This document shows positions 43,179 to 53,768 of a stretch of DNA of 64,000 nt, in pieces (the first letter of the stretch is position 1; each line of letters opens with the position of its first letter). Both the position numbers and the translations under genes were made by a program. The notes under the pieces were generated by a model. That model did not search any database, was not told where the DNA came from, and saw only the letters and a program-made list of their open reading frames with translations. The stretch lies in NCBI RefSeq assembly GCF_001888165.1, contig NZ_CP015455.1:2784001-2848000 (forward strand), given 5' to 3'. Source of the DNA: Syntrophotalea acetylenica. Its GTDB lineage: Bacteria; Desulfobacterota; Desulfuromonadia; Desulfuromonadales; Syntrophotaleaceae.

Positions 43179-45550
43179 GTCTTTCTCAACTGCACCAGCG
43201 TCACGTTGTCGCCGCCCTGCCCGACGTCCGCCGCATGGAATCCCGCCACTTCGCGATGTTCGGCGAGAAATTCCCGCACCACCTTGCGCAGCACCCCTTC
43301 ACCGGAGCCGTGCACGATTTCCAGTTCCGGCATGCCATGCAGCAGAGCATCATCCACAAACCGCTCCAGCAGCGGCAAAGCCTCGTCGACCCGCTTGCCG
43401 ACCAGCATCAGACGCGGGCTGAAGGCGTCACGCTGCACCCTGCCGCGCACCGCGCCGCCACTCTGACGAACCGCGAACCGCCGTGGACGAAAGGCCTCCA
43501 GCGACGCCAGCGGCAGGCGCAGCTTTTTGCCCTGCACGGTCATCTCGATGGCGTCGCCCTGTACCCGCACCACTTCGCCTTCGGCGCGCAGTGTGGGGAT
43601 GCGTACCAGCTCTCCGACGGTCACCGACTTCGGGGCACGGTCCCGGTGCGGCGGCACGGGTTGCGCCCGATGCAGATCATCGCGCACGGCGCGCATCTCG
43701 GTGGTCAGCCGGGCCTGCTCTGGCACCTGCTGTCCGGTTTCCCGGGCCTGCTGCAGCAAATCCCTGATCTTGCGTTCGGCATCGCGCACCAGCTGATCGC
43801 CGCGACGCCGGGCTTTTTCCAGCAGCGCCTGCCGTTGTGCCTCGAAATCATCCAGCAGTTTTTTGCGCCGCGCCCGCTCCTGCTCGGCTCGCGCCCGCAA
43901 TTTTCGGGCTTCGGCCAGTTCCTGTTCGAGGGCGTGCTGCCGGGCATTGATCCTTTCCATCAGCTCCAGCCCGGCCTTTTCGCCGTCTCCGAGGTAATCC
44001 TCGGCGCACCGCATGATTTCGTCAGGCAAACCGAGACGACGGGCGATGGTAAAGGCCTGGCTGGCACCGGGGATGCCGTAATGCAATCGATAGGTCGGCC
44101 GCAGCGTGACAGGATCGAATTCAACCGCTGCATTTTCCACGCCGTCCCGGGTGGCGGCATAGCCTTTGATCAGGTTCAGATGGGTCGTGGCCACCGCACG
44201 CACCCCCGCATTCCGCAGATGGTCCAGGATGGCCATGGCCAGAGCACCGCCCTCGGCGGGATCGGTGCCTGTACCGAGCTCGTCCAGCAACACCAGGGTA
44301 CCGGGACCCGCCGCCTCGAGAATCCGGCGCAGGCGGGCAAGATGCCCGGAAAAAGTGGAAAGCTGCTGCTCGATACTCTGCTCGTCGCCAATATCGGCAT
44401 GCACCGACGAAAACAGAAACAGCCGGCTGTCCGCATCGCAGGGAACCGGCAGGCCGGAGCGCACCATGAGCACCAGAAGACCGATGGTTTTCAGGGCAAC
44501 ACTCTTGCCACCGGTGTTGGGTCCGCTGATCACCAGAACCTGACGATCCCGGCCGAGCTTCAGATCAACCGGAACAGCCCTGGCCGCATCGATCTCCCCA
44601 TGCGGCCCGATCATCAGTAACGGATGCCGCGCGGCACGCAGGTCGAGCAGCGGCTGGTCGACGATTTGCGGTACGACCGCGCCGCACATCTGCCCGAACC
44701 TGGCGGCCGCCCCCCGCAGATCGAAGAGCGCCAGCAAGTTCTGGTTGTGTTCCAGCGGCCCACGCTGATCCCGCACCAGGGCGGACAGGCGCCGCAGAAT
44801 GCGCTCTTCTTCCCGCTGTTCGGCGCGCTGCAGCGCCTGCAGTTCGTTGTTCCACTCCAGCACGCTGTTCGGTTCGACAAACAGGGTCTGTCCGCTGGCC
44901 GACTCGTCGTGAATCAGCCCCTTGATGCGGCCACGGTGATCGGCACGCACCGGTACTACATAACGGCCGTTGCGCTCGGTGACGATGGTATCCTGAAAAA
45001 CGCCGTTGAATGCTTCGGCATGCAGCATGTCTTCGAGTTTGCGGCGAATGCGGGCACGCAACTGCCGAGATGACTGGCGCAGATCGCCGAGTTCGAAGGA
45101 AGCGCTATCCAGAATTTCACCGTGACTACCGATACTGGCGCGGATTTCCCGCTGCAGAGCGTTGCAGGCCGCCAGCCCCGCAGCCAGCAGCCCCAGTTTC
45201 GGAGCACGGGACTGCCCGGCAAAATAGCCACGGCAAGCAGCCGCGGCTTCCACTGAAGACAGTACGGCCAGCAGATCTTCGGCCGGCAGCCAGCTGCCGT
45301 CCGCATGCAGCCGTCGCAAACTGCGGCGCAGATCACGACAACCACCCAGGGGTGGACGTCCCTGCTGCTCGACAAGCGCCGCCATTTCGGCAACCTCCGC
45401 CAGCGCTTCGATCACCTGGGCCGGATTATCGAGCGGATGCAGAGCCAGAATCCGCTCCTGTCCCGGCTCGGTGACGGCATGGCCGGCCAGCAGTCGGACA
45501 ACTTTATCGTATTCGAGAACCCGCAGGGTTTCTTCGCTCATCAACTCCAT
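43175..45550 (-). CDS. mutS2: Endonuclease MutS2
   Basis: A 791-residue protein: MutS-like core with Walker A 'ISGPNTGGKSVALKTIGLL' and Walker B 'GTLVLLDELGTGTDPAEG', then a long coiled coil, a KOW-like linker and the C-terminal Smr nuclease domain ('HGMPELEIVHGSGEGVLRKVVREFLAEH'). MutS2 limits recombination and, in some bacteria, rescues collided ribosomes. In Smr domains the usual 'DLHG' motif is here 'LHGMPE', so nuclease activity may be altered. ATG at 45550 chosen; 45541 is an alternative. Confidence 0.93.
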   Translation of the reverse strand: MELMSEETLRVLEYDKVVRLLAGHAVTEPGQERILALHPLDNPAQVIEALAEVAEMAALVEQQGRPPLGGCRDLRRSLRRLHADGSWLPAEDLLAVLSSVEAAAACRGYFAGQSRAPKLGLLAAGLAACNALQREIRASIGSHGEILDSASFELGDLRQSSRQLRARIRRKLEDMLHAEAFNGVFQDTIVTERNGRYVVPVRADHRGRIKGLIHDESASGQTLFVEPNSVLEWNNELQALQRAEQREEERILRRLSALVRDQRGPLEHNQNLLALFDLRGAAARFGQMCGAVVPQIVDQPLLDLRAARHPLLMIGPHGEIDAARAVPVDLKLGRDRQVLVISGPNTGGKSVALKTIGLLVLMVRSGLPVPCDADSRLFLFSSVHADIGDEQSIEQQLSTFSGHLARLRRILEAAGPGTLVLLDELGTGTDPAEGGALAMAILDHLRNAGVRAVATTHLNLIKGYAATRDGVENAAVEFDPVTLRPTYRLHYGIPGASQAFTIARRLGLPDEIMRCAEDYLGDGEKAGLELMERINARQHALEQELAEARKLRARAEQERARRKKLLDDFEAQRQALLEKARRRGDQLVRDAERKIRDLLQQARETGQQVPEQARLTTEMRAVRDDLHRAQPVPPHRDRAPKSVTVGELVRIPTLRAEGEVVRVQGDAIEMTVQGKKLRLPLASLEAFRPRRFAVRQSGGAVRGRVQRDAFSPRLMLVGKRVDEALPLLERFVDDALLHGMPELEIVHGSGEGVLRKVVREFLAEHREVAGFHAADVGQGGDNVTLVQLRKT

Positions 45551-45566
45551 GGACCTGCATAATGTT

Positions 45567-46067
45567 TCAGGACTCGCTTCCCGACGCGGAATCGGCCGGC
45601 CCGCCGTAGCGGAACAGGGAGGCGCCCATTTCAACAAGGGGCGGCGCCAGACGTGACTGAAGCATGGGTTTTTGCACGGATTCGGGAAGCGGGCTGCGAC
45701 TCAGCCCGTACAGAACCAGAATCAATATCGCTCCACCCTGCAGCAGTCCGAACAGGCCACCGGCAACCCTGTTGAAGCCTCCGAGAAAAAGCAACTTGAC
45801 GAAACGTGACAGAATAAACCCGATTATCGCAAAAATCAAGGCCGTCAGTAAAAACAGGGCGACAAACGCGATAATCACGCCCAGCTGACGCGGCATGGAA
45901 AAGGTTTTGAGCAAGCCTTCAGCCAGGTAGGGATGAAACCGCATGGCGACCGCCAACCCGCCGAACAGGCCGAGCAGGGAACAGAGTTCCTTGAGCAGGC
46001 CCCGCACCAGCCCCTTGACGAGGAACAGGCCCAGAACGGCGAGTATGGCCATATCGACAACATTCAT
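45567..46067 (-). CDS. cvpA: CvpA family membrane protein
   Basis: A 166-residue inner-membrane protein with four predicted helices at about residues 5-20, 25-45, 62-90 and 100-120, and the family motif 'GLVRGLLKELCSLLGLFGGLAVAMRF'. In E. coli CvpA is needed for colicin V production and bile resistance; general function unclear. GGAGGG precedes the ATG. Lies between yqeY and mutS2, all minus. Confidence 0.9.
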   Translation of the reverse strand: MNVVDMAILAVLGLFLVKGLVRGLLKELCSLLGLFGGLAVAMRFHPYLAEGLLKTFSMPRQLGVIIAFVALFLLTALIFAIIGFILSRFVKLLFLGGFNRVAGGLFGLLQGGAILILVLYGLSRSPLPESVQKPMLQSRLAPPLVEMGASLFRYGGPADSASGSES

Positions 46068-46086
46068 GCGACACCCTCCATAGGCA

Positions 46087-46536
46087 TTATCCGTGGGCGA
46101 GGCGCTCCCTGACCATGTCGCTGACCAGCTTGCCGTCGGCGCGGCCGCGGGTTTCGGCGGAAACGATCTTCATCACCTTGCCCATGTCGCGGGGGCCTGC
46201 GGCTCCGGTCTCGGCCACTGCCCGTTCGATCAGGGAGGCGATTTCCTCAACAGCGAGGGGTGCCGGCAGGAATTCCTGCAGAATGGCCAACTCGGCTTCT
46301 TCCTTTTCGGCCAATTCGGCGCGGCCGCCTTCCCTGTAAAGCTGCACCGACTCCTTGCGCTGTTTGACCAGGGAAGACAGGACACCGACCACCTCTTCGT
46401 CGGCCAGCTCGCCGCGCTGCTCGATCTCGCGGTTTTTGACCGCCGCCAGTACCATGCGCACGGTTGTGAGACGCAGACTGTCCTTGGCCTTCATGGCTGA
46501 TTTCATGGCATCGCTAAGCTGTTGTTTGAGACTCAT
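46087..46536 (-). CDS. yqeY: GatB/YqeY domain protein
   Basis: A 149-residue protein matching the YqeY family: N-terminal 'LKQQLSDAMKSAMKAKDSLRLTTVRMVLAAVKN' and the C-terminal helical GatB-tail domain 'LLQEFLPAPLAVEEIASLIERAV' and 'DMGKVMKIVSAETRGRADGKLVSDMVRERL', which in GatB binds tRNA. Independent role unknown. Often sits beside rpsU-dnaG-rpoD genes, as here. Confidence 0.9.
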   Translation of the reverse strand: MSLKQQLSDAMKSAMKAKDSLRLTTVRMVLAAVKNREIEQRGELADEEVVGVLSSLVKQRKESVQLYREGGRAELAEKEEAELAILQEFLPAPLAVEEIASLIERAVAETGAAGPRDMGKVMKIVSAETRGRADGKLVSDMVRERLAHG

Positions 46537-46632
46537 GCTGACCCACCTTTTATGAAAAACGTCAACGGAAACCGGCAATTTCGGGACCTCGACTCACACA
46601 CCTGCCGCCACGGCCCGCGCGCAAGATGTGTT

Positions 46633-47274
46633 TCACCCCTTGCGGCTGGCCTTTTCCTCGATGCCGGACAGGCCGAACCGCCGCCGCAATTCGGCATAGA
46701 CGCGCTCCGGCGGCAAATCGTAATAACCGAGCAGTACCAGTACGTGAAAAAACAGATCGGCGACTTCGTAAACCACTTCGTCGGCGCTGCCACCCTTGCC
46801 GGCCACCGCGGTCTCGGTGGCTTCCTCGCCGATTTTGCCGAGAATCTTGTCAAGGCCCTTGGCAAACAGGGAAGCCACATAGGACTTCTGCGACGGGTTG
46901 TCGCGTCGCTCCAGCACCACCCGGTAAACCTGCTCCAGGATATCGCCCCGGGGCGCGGCCAGAGAGCCTTGCTGTCCGAAAATCACGGTCTTGAAACAAT
47001 GGCGCGATTCGCCATCCTGCTCCACCGACACCAGCAGGCTGTCACCGGAGCAGCTCAGGCGGATCTCCTTCACCCGCTGGGCGTTGCCGGCATCGGGACC
47101 CACCAGCGCCTTTCTGGAACGCGAGTAGCGATGCAGCAGGCCGGTTTCCAGGCTCAGCCGCAGGGCCTGGTCATTGAGCTGCGAAAGCATCAGCACTTCG
47201 CCGCTGGCGGCGCAGCGCACCACCGCGGGGATGAGTCCTGCGGCATCGTAGGTGATGTTGTTCTGATCGGTCAT
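46633..47274 (-). CDS. hisIE: HisIE: degenerate PR-AMP cyclohydrolase fused to PR-ATP pyrophosphohydrolase
   Basis: A 213-residue fusion. The C-terminal half (about residues 115-213) is a good HisE PR-ATP pyrophosphohydrolase, with '[12 protein letters not shown]' and 'ELADL'-like '[14 protein letters not shown]'. The N-terminal half has the HisI fold ('[32 protein letters not shown]', 'YSRSRKAL', '[21 protein letters not shown]') but the DxDxD metal motif reads SCSGD and the segment with ACHTG is deleted, leaving only HCF. The cyclohydrolase step is therefore probably lost here and a separate HisI should exist elsewhere. Last gene of the his run. Confidence 0.85.
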   Translation of the reverse strand: MTDQNNITYDAAGLIPAVVRCAASGEVLMLSQLNDQALRLSLETGLLHRYSRSRKALVGPDAGNAQRVKEIRLSCSGDSLLVSVEQDGESRHCFKTVIFGQQGSLAAPRGDILEQVYRVVLERRDNPSQKSYVASLFAKGLDKILGKIGEEATETAVAGKGGSADEVVYEVADLFFHVLVLLGYYDLPPERVYAELRRRFGLSGIEEKASRKG

Positions 47275-47302
47275 GGTTCTGTCTCCCGGCCGTAGCGCCC
47301 AC

Positions 47303-48070
47303 TTACAGCCGCGCCGCCACGCCGCGCTGCTGCAGATATTCCTTGCATTCGCGGATCGTGTACTCGCGGAAGTGAAAAATACTGGCGGCGAGGGCAGCAC
47401 TGGCACCGCCTTCGGTCAGTCCCTGATGGATATGCTCCAGATTGCCGACGCCCCCGGAGGCGATGACCGGGATACTCACCAGATCGCTGATGCCACGGGT
47501 CAGAGGAATATCGTAGCCGTCCTTGGTGCCGTCCTTGTCCATGGACGTCAGCAGGATTTCGCCGGCGCCGTAAGCCTCCATGCGCATCGCCCACTCCATG
47601 GCATCGATGCCGGTCGGCGTGCGGCCACCATGAATATAGACTTCCCAGCGCTGCGGATCGCTGCCGGCAACGCGTCGGGCATCGATGGCCACCACGATGC
47701 ATTGGGATCCGAAACGCTCTGCCGCCTCCTTGACGAAGGCGGGGTTGTTGACCGCTTCCGTATTGATGGATACCTTGTCGGCCCCGGCGTTGAGCAGGTT
47801 GCGGATATCGTCGATGGTACGGATGCCGCCACCGACGGTCAGGGGCATGAACACCCGCTCCGCGGTGCGCGCCACCACATCGAGAATGATATTGCGCTTG
47901 TCGCTGGAGGCGGTGATGTCGAGAAAGGTCAGTTCGTCGGCGCCCTGGGCATCGTAGGCTTCGGCGGCCTCAACCGGGTCGCCGGCATCGCGCAGTTCGA
48001 GGAACTGCACTCCCTTGACCACCCGCCCGTCCTTGACATCGAGACAGGGGATAATACGTTTCGTCAGCAT
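47303..48070 (-). CDS. hisF: Imidazole glycerol phosphate synthase cyclase subunit
   Basis: A 255-residue (beta/alpha)8 barrel that with HisH makes imidazole glycerol phosphate and AICAR. Catalytic D11 is in '[16 protein letters not shown]' and D130 in the 'CIVVAIDAR' strand. Phosphate-binding loops 'VGGGIRT' and 'ASGGVGN' are present. Downstream of hisA, with a 240-bp gap (48071-48310) in which I see no gene. Confidence 0.97.
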   Translation of the reverse strand: MLTKRIIPCLDVKDGRVVKGVQFLELRDAGDPVEAAEAYDAQGADELTFLDITASSDKRNIILDVVARTAERVFMPLTVGGGIRTIDDIRNLLNAGADKVSINTEAVNNPAFVKEAAERFGSQCIVVAIDARRVAGSDPQRWEVYIHGGRTPTGIDAMEWAMRMEAYGAGEILLTSMDKDGTKDGYDIPLTRGISDLVSIPVIASGGVGNLEHIHQGLTEGGASAALAASIFHFREYTIRECKEYLQQRGVAARL

Positions 48071-48310
48071 GACTCGCCCTTCACAAGATAAGAACGCCGC
48101 GGCCCGATTACAAGGGCTGCGAGTTAATTAATTGGATCAAAAACCGGGAAAAACCGGATTTTGCACCGCGGAGACCACTGAGGTCGCAAAGGAAGCATTC
48201 AAACCAAAGACCCGTCTCCGTGGACTCAGCGCTCTCCACGGTAAAGATTCAATTTATAGGCAAAGATCAAAATTGCAGGCTTTGTCGGAATCCTCAAAAT
48301 CGGCGCGGAA

Positions 48311-49042
48311 TCAGGCTTTACCCTTGGTCAGCGCCACGGCTTCGCGCAGATCGAGGCTGCCGGTGTAGAGAGCCTTGCCGGTAATCACGCCGCTCACGCC
48401 GTACTTTTCAATGGTCATCAGGCGCGCGATATCGTCGAGACAGGACACGCCCCCGGATGCGATAACGGGGATCTCAATCGATTCGGCCAGGGCGCGGGTC
48501 GCCTCCAGATTGGGACCGCCCATCATGCCGTCGCGGGAGATATCGGTATAAATGATCGCCTCGACGCCGAAGCCCTCCATCTCCCTGGCCAGTTCGCTGG
48601 CCAGTTTTTCGGTCACGTCGGCCCAGCCGCGCACCGCCACCAAGCCGTCGCGGGCATCGATGCCGACCACAATGTGCCCGGAAAACAGGCGGCAGGCCTC
48701 GCGCACCAGATCCGGGTTTTCCTTGGCGACCGTGCCGAGGATCACCCGATCGATACCGAGCTTCAGGTAGGCCTCGATGGTCGCCAGGTCGCGGATCCCT
48801 CCTCCCAGTTCGGTGGGGATGGAAACCGCGTCGACAATGGCGCGAATAGCGTCACGATTGCGCGGCACGCCGGCAAAAGCGCCGTCGAGATCGACGATGT
48901 GCAGCAATTCGCCGCCCTGCTCCTGCCAGCTGCGGGCCTGGGCGCCGGGATCGTCGCTGTAGACCGTATCCTTCTCCATAAGGCCCTGCTCGAGACGTAC
49001 GCAGCGCCCTTCCTTCAAATCGATAGCCGGGATGACAATCAT
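48311..49042 (-). CDS. hisA: ProFAR isomerase HisA
   Basis: A 243-residue (beta/alpha)8 barrel that performs the Amadori rearrangement of ProFAR. '[20 protein letters not shown]' carries the catalytic Asp8, and '[15 protein letters not shown]' the second Asp near residue 130; phosphate loops 'LGGGIRD' and 'ASGGV' are present. ATG at 49042 shares one base with the hisH stop codon, indicating translational coupling. Confidence 0.96.
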   Translation of the reverse strand: MIVIPAIDLKEGRCVRLEQGLMEKDTVYSDDPGAQARSWQEQGGELLHIVDLDGAFAGVPRNRDAIRAIVDAVSIPTELGGGIRDLATIEAYLKLGIDRVILGTVAKENPDLVREACRLFSGHIVVGIDARDGLVAVRGWADVTEKLASELAREMEGFGVEAIIYTDISRDGMMGGPNLEATRALAESIEIPVIASGGVSCLDDIARLMTIEKYGVSGVITGKALYTGSLDLREAVALTKGKA

Positions 49043-49661
49043 TATAACTCTCCGAAGTTTTTGAGGATTTTCAAGCCGACCCGCTGGCTCTTTTCGGGGT
49101 GAAACTGGGTCGCCATGAGGTTGTCCCGCCAGATGGCGGTACAAAAGGTGCGACCGTAGTCGGTGGTTGCGGCAACCACCGAGTCATCCTCGGGCACGAC
49201 ATAATAGGAATGCACGAAATAGACCGACTCGCCGTTTTCGATCCCGTTGAAAATAGGGGCCGGACGGCGGATATCGATCTGGTTCCAGCCCATGTGCGGC
49301 ACCTTGAGCACCTCGCTTCGGCAGCGCATGTCCCCGGGAAGCGCACCACCCGTCCGGGGACGATGTTCAACCCCTTGTGATGGCCGAACTCCTCGCTTTC
49401 GGTAAACAGCAACTGCAGCCCCAGACAGATGCCGAGGAACGGCCGACCGGATTCCACATGCCGCAGAATCGGCTCGACGAAGCCGCCGCTGGTTAATTGG
49501 TCCATGCAATCGCGAAACGCGCCTACGCCGGGCAGCACCAGCCTGTCGGCCCTGGCCACGACCGCCGGATCGTCCGTCACCCGGGCCTCGAAGCCGACCT
49601 TTTCGAAGCCTTTCTGCACGCTGCGCAGATTGCCCATCCCGTAATCGACAATCACAATCAT
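49042..49661 (-). CDS. hisH: Imidazole glycerol phosphate synthase glutaminase subunit (apparent frameshift)
   Basis: The glutaminase partner of HisF, about 206 residues when corrected. The N-terminal frame has '[15 protein letters not shown]' and the nucleophile Cys in '[13 protein letters not shown]'. After 'GRVVRFPG' the reading continues in another frame with '[19 protein letters not shown]', the catalytic His in '[10 protein letters not shown]' and the end 'ILKNFGEL'. One G seems missing in the short G run (C4 at 49332-49335 on the plus strand). Probably a consensus error. Confidence 0.92.
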
Positions 49662-49664
49662 CCG

Positions 49665-50252
49665 TTACAGCTTTCCTTTGGTGGACAGCACCCCTTCGAT
49701 GCGGGGATCGACACCGGTAGCCTCGTCCAATGCCCGCGCGAAGGCCTTGAAAACGCCTTCGATCATGTGGTGCAGATTACGGCCGTAGACCAGATTGACG
49801 TGCACGTTGGCCCCGGCGTGGTTACAGAATGCGGTAAAAAACTCCTCGACCAGTTCCACGTCGAAGGTACCGAGCTTGGCTTTGGGAAGATCCATGTTGT
49901 AGACCAGGCAGGCCCGTCCCGAAAAATCGAGGCACACCGAGGCCAGGGTCTCGTCCATGGGGACAGTCGCGGCACCGTAACGGCGGATGCCCCGTTTATC
50001 GCCGAGGGCCGCGGCGAACGCCTGCCCGAGACAGATCCCCAGGTCTTCCACCGAGTGGTGGTCGTCGACCTCGATATCGCCTTCGGCCGCAACCGTCAGG
50101 TCGAAAAAACCGTGACGGGACAGCAACGTCAGCATGTGGTTCATAAAGGGAACCGGCGTGTCGATACGGCTTTCCCCCCGGCCGTCGAGGGTCAGGCTCA
50201 AATGGATGTTGGTCTCCCCGGTCTGTCGATCGATGGTGGCGCTGCGAGACAT
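49665..50252 (-). CDS. hisB: Imidazoleglycerol-phosphate dehydratase
   Basis: A 195-residue manganese-dependent dehydratase. Both repeats show the metal-binding histidine clusters: '[16 protein letters not shown]' and '[16 protein letters not shown]' in the first half, '[31 protein letters not shown]' in the second. Monofunctional type. ATG at 50252 is typical; longer starts have no support. Ends 3 bp before hisH. Confidence 0.96.
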   Translation of the reverse strand: MSRSATIDRQTGETNIHLSLTLDGRGESRIDTPVPFMNHMLTLLSRHGFFDLTVAAEGDIEVDDHHSVEDLGICLGQAFAAALGDKRGIRRYGAATVPMDETLASVCLDFSGRACLVYNMDLPKAKLGTFDVELVEEFFTAFCNHAGANVHVNLVYGRNLHHMIEGVFKAFARALDEATGVDPRIEGVLSTKGKL

Positions 50253-50317
50253 GGCTAACCCCCTTGCCAGCAGATGGTTGACACAGGCTGTGAAAGGCCC
50301 GCCCACAAGGACGGGAA

Positions 50318-51612
50318 CTAGAGATCGCTGAGGCGAATGCTGACCGAACGCCCATGGGCTTCGAGCCCCTCCAACCCGGCCAGATGCACGATGGCTGGAC
50401 CCAGCCGCCGCAGCCCCGCCCGGGAAAAAGAGATAATGCTCGATTTCTTGACGAAGTCGTCCACGCCCAGTGGCGAGAAGAAACGCGCCGTGCCGCCGGT
50501 CGGCAGGGTATGGTTGGGGCCGGCCAGATAATCGCCTGCCGCTTCGGGGCAGTGGTGCCCCATAAAAATGGCGCCCGCATGGCGGATTTTCGGCAGCAGG
50601 GAAAAGGCATCGCTTACCGCCAACTCCAGATGCTCCGGAGCGATGCGGTTGCTCAGCGCCACCGCTTCGTCCAGATCCCTGGCGATCAGGATGGCGCCGA
50701 AATCTTCGATGGAACGGCGCGCGATGGCGGCCCGCTGCAGGGTGGACAGATGCTCCTCCACGGCCTGCTGCACACGGCGGCCGAAACCGGCATCGGTGGT
50801 CACCAGAATAGCGGCCGCCAATTCGTCGTGCTCGGCCTGGGACAGCAGGTCGACGGCAATATGCTCCGGGCTGCCGCTGCCGTCATTGATCACCAGTATT
50901 TCGCTCGGCCCGGCGATCATGTCGATGTCGACCTGGCCGAATACCATTTTTTTAGCAGTGGCGACATAGATGTTACCCGGGCCGGTGATCTTGTCGACCC
51001 GCGGTACGGTCTCGGTGCCGTAGGCCAGCGCGGCAACCGCCTGGGCGCCACCGATTTTAAAAATACGGTCGACGCCGGCCAGATGCGCCGCCGCCAGCAC
51101 ATGGGGATTGACTTCCCCGCGCGGCATCGGCACCACCATGACAACCTCTTCCACGCCGGCAACCTTGGCGGGAATGGCGTTCATCAGTACCGAGGAGGGG
51201 TAACTGGCCTTACCGCCAGGCACATAGATCCCGACCCGTTCCAGGGGCTGCACCATCTGGCCCAGCACGACGTCCTGCTCGTCGGTGGTCAACCATGTTT
51301 CGGTTTTCTGGCGACGATGGAAGGCAGCGATACGATCGGCGGCCAGTTGCAGCGCCTGCAGCGATACCGTGTCGACAGCGGCCAGCGCCGCGTCGATCTC
51401 GGCGGGTGAAACTTCCAGCCCGGCGGGGGTAAGATTCATGCCGTCGAAACGGGCGGTATATTCGAGCAGCGCTGCATCTTTGCGCAACCGTACCGCCTCC
51501 AGAATTTCCCGCACGGTCTCCTCGACCCCCTCGGGGGGCTTTTCCCCCGCGCGACAATCGCACCGAGGGCGGATTCGAATCCGGCATCGTCAAATGACAG
51601 CAATCGCATCAT
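50318..51612 (-). CDS. hisD: Histidinol dehydrogenase (apparent frameshift near N-terminus)
   Basis: Oxidises histidinol to histidine in two NAD steps. The main frame contains '[36 protein letters not shown]', '[12 protein letters not shown]' and 'AGPSEILVI', with the zinc ligands in '[10 protein letters not shown]' and later '[16 protein letters not shown]'. The first about 24 codons ('[23 protein letters not shown]') lie in another frame, joined at a G5 run (C5 at 51544-51548 on the plus strand). One extra G gives a 431-residue protein, the normal length. Probably a consensus error. Confidence 0.93.
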
Positions 51613-51622
51613 GGCTCGCTCC

Positions 51623-52282
51623 TCAACCGTTGGCGGATTCCGCTGCCAGAACCTTTTCCAGATCCTGGATAATGCGGGTAATACGCTGATGCTTGGTCTT
51701 GAGGCTGGCGCGGTTCACGATCAGGCGACTGGTGATTTCGGCAATGGTCTCCACTTCCACCAGACCGTTTTCACGCATGGTCGCTCCCGTCGAAACCAGA
51801 TCGACGATACGCTCCGCCAAACCGACGAGGGGCGCCAGTTCGATAGAGCCGTAAAGCTTGATGAGTTCGACCTGCACGCCGCGCCCGGCGAAAAACCGCT
51901 CGGTGACATTGGGATACTTGGTCGCCACGCGGATATTGGACCAACTGGCAGGATCCTCATCGCGCAACAGCTCTCCGGGCTCGGCCACCACCAGACGGCA
52001 ATAGCCGAACTTCAGATCGAGAGGCTCGTAGAGGTCCTTGCCCTGCTCCAGCAGGGTATCCTTGCCCACCACCCCGAGATCGGCACAACCGTATTCGACA
52101 TAGGTCGGCACATCGGTGGCCCGCACCGCCATGAAGCGGAATTTGGTCTCGGGATTCTCGAACACCAGTTTGCGGCTATCGCCCTGCATTTCAGGGCAGG
52201 TGATGCCGATTTTGGCGAACAACTCCATGGAGTCCTGCATGATGCGCCCCTTGGGCAGGGCAAACGTTATGTAATCGCTCAT
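51623..52282 (-). CDS. hisG: ATP phosphoribosyltransferase, short form
   Basis: First enzyme of histidine synthesis, 219 residues, the short HisG(S) form that needs the HisZ regulatory subunit (not in this window). N-terminal 'ITFALPKGRIMQDSMELFAKIG' and the PRPP-binding 'ELAPLVGLAERIVDLVSTGATMRENGL' (about residues 147-173) are present. AAGGACG before the ATG. Lies between murA and hisD. Confidence 0.95.
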   Translation of the reverse strand: MSDYITFALPKGRIMQDSMELFAKIGITCPEMQGDSRKLVFENPETKFRFMAVRATDVPTYVEYGCADLGVVGKDTLLEQGKDLYEPLDLKFGYCRLVVAEPGELLRDEDPASWSNIRVATKYPNVTERFFAGRGVQVELIKLYGSIELAPLVGLAERIVDLVSTGATMRENGLVEVETIAEITSRLIVNRASLKTKHQRITRIIQDLEKVLAAESANG

Positions 52283-52433
52283 AATTCATTCGTCCTTTGT
52301 CAGTTGTCCATGGTTCGTCGTCCACTGTCGCGATCGAGGTGCCGGCAGACAATTTACCGCGGACGATGTTTCATCATCGAGCAGCGGCATGGTCTTTTGC
52401 GACGAACCACGGACCAGGGACAACGGACAGCAG

Positions 52434-53699
52434 TTACGCCTTTACCCGTTCAATCCGCGCACCGAGAGCGCGGAACTTGTCCTCGATGCGTTCGTATCCA
52501 CGGTCGAGATGGTAAATGCGCGACACGGTCGTGGTATTTTCCGCGGACAGGCCGGCCAGCACCAGACAGGCGCTGGCCCGCAGATCGGTAGCCATGACCG
52601 GGGCGCCAAGCAATCCCTTGACACCGTTGATCTTTGCCATTTTGCCATCGATGGCGATATCGGCGCCGAGCCGCTGCAATTCGCATACATGCATGAAGCG
52701 GTTCTCAAACACGTTTTCGGTTATCACGCTGGTGCCGTCGGCGATGCTCATCAACGCCATGAACTGCGCCTGCATATCCGTCGGGAAGCCGGGGTGCGGA
52801 CCGGTTTTGATATCGACGGGAGCAATGCGTCGCGGGCCCTGCACACGCAAGACATGATCTTCGATGCTGATTTCGGCGCCAGCCTCCTGCAGTTTGCTGA
52901 CAAGCGCCTCGAGATCGGCTTGCCTCGCCCCCAGCAAACGCACGTCACCCCGGGTCATGGCAGCGGCAACCATAAAGGTGCCCGCCTCGATGCGGTCGGG
53001 CATGACGGTATGGCGCAGCGGCTGCAGATCATCGACCCCTTCAATGATGATGCGATCGGTGCCGGCCCCTTCGATACGGGCCCCCATGGCCGTCAGCGCG
53101 GCGGCCAGGTCAACGATTTCAGGCTCGCAGGCGGCATTTTCGAGAACCGTCGTTCCGCGCGCCAGGCAAGCCGCCATCAGCAGATTTTCGGTACCGCCGA
53201 CAGTGGGAAAATCGAAATAGATGTTGGCGCCCTGCAAACGCTTGGCGCGGGCCTCCACGTAACCATGGTCGAGATCGATGCGAGCGCCCATGGCCTCGAA
53301 ACCCTTGAGATGGAGATTGATGGGGCGGGCACCGATGGCGCAGCCCCCGGGCAGACTGACGCGGGCATGACCCAGCCGTGCCAGCAACGGCCCGAGCACC
53401 AGCACCGATGCGCGCATGGTGCGGACCAGATCGTAAGGTGCCTCGACGCTCTGAATCCGCGTCGCATCGACCGCGAACACACCTTCGTCCCGAGTCACTT
53501 CGGCTCCGAGGATGGTCAGCAGTTTTTCGGCGGTGCCGATATCCCGCAGATCCGGGACATTTTCGAGCTGATGCCGTCCGGAACCGAGCAAGGTTGCGAA
53601 CAGCAAAGGCAGCGCGGCATTTTTAGCGCCGCTGACCCGGACCTCACCCTTGAGCCGGTTTCCACCATGAACGATTATTTTTTCCAAATCCGCCACCAC
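52434..53699 (-). CDS. murA: UDP-GlcNAc 1-carboxyvinyltransferase MurA
   Basis: Adds enolpyruvate to UDP-GlcNAc, the first committed step of peptidoglycan synthesis. 421 residues in the GTG-start frame; a TTG at 53687 gives the usual N-terminus '[24 protein letters not shown]' and is equally plausible. The fosfomycin-target cysteine is in '[16 protein letters not shown]' (near residue 118). Conserved '[21 protein letters not shown]' is present. Normal length. Confidence 0.96.
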   Translation of the reverse strand: MVADLEKIIVHGGNRLKGEVRVSGAKNAALPLLFATLLGSGRHQLENVPDLRDIGTAEKLLTILGAEVTRDEGVFAVDATRIQSVEAPYDLVRTMRASVLVLGPLLARLGHARVSLPGGCAIGARPINLHLKGFEAMGARIDLDHGYVEARAKRLQGANIYFDFPTVGGTENLLMAACLARGTTVLENAACEPEIVDLAAALTAMGARIEGAGTDRIIIEGVDDLQPLRHTVMPDRIEAGTFMVAAAMTRGDVRLLGARQADLEALVSKLQEAGAEISIEDHVLRVQGPRRIAPVDIKTGPHPGFPTDMQAQFMALMSIADGTSVITENVFENRFMHVCELQRLGADIAIDGKMAKINGVKGLLGAPVMATDLRASACLVLAGLSAENTTTVSRIYHLDRGYERIEDKFRALGARIERVKA

Positions 53700-53768
53700 C
53701 TTTGTTCAAATAGAGGGCGCTTGTTTCATTTTGCAGGATCGGCCAATGGGGCCGTCAGGTTCCGGAAA

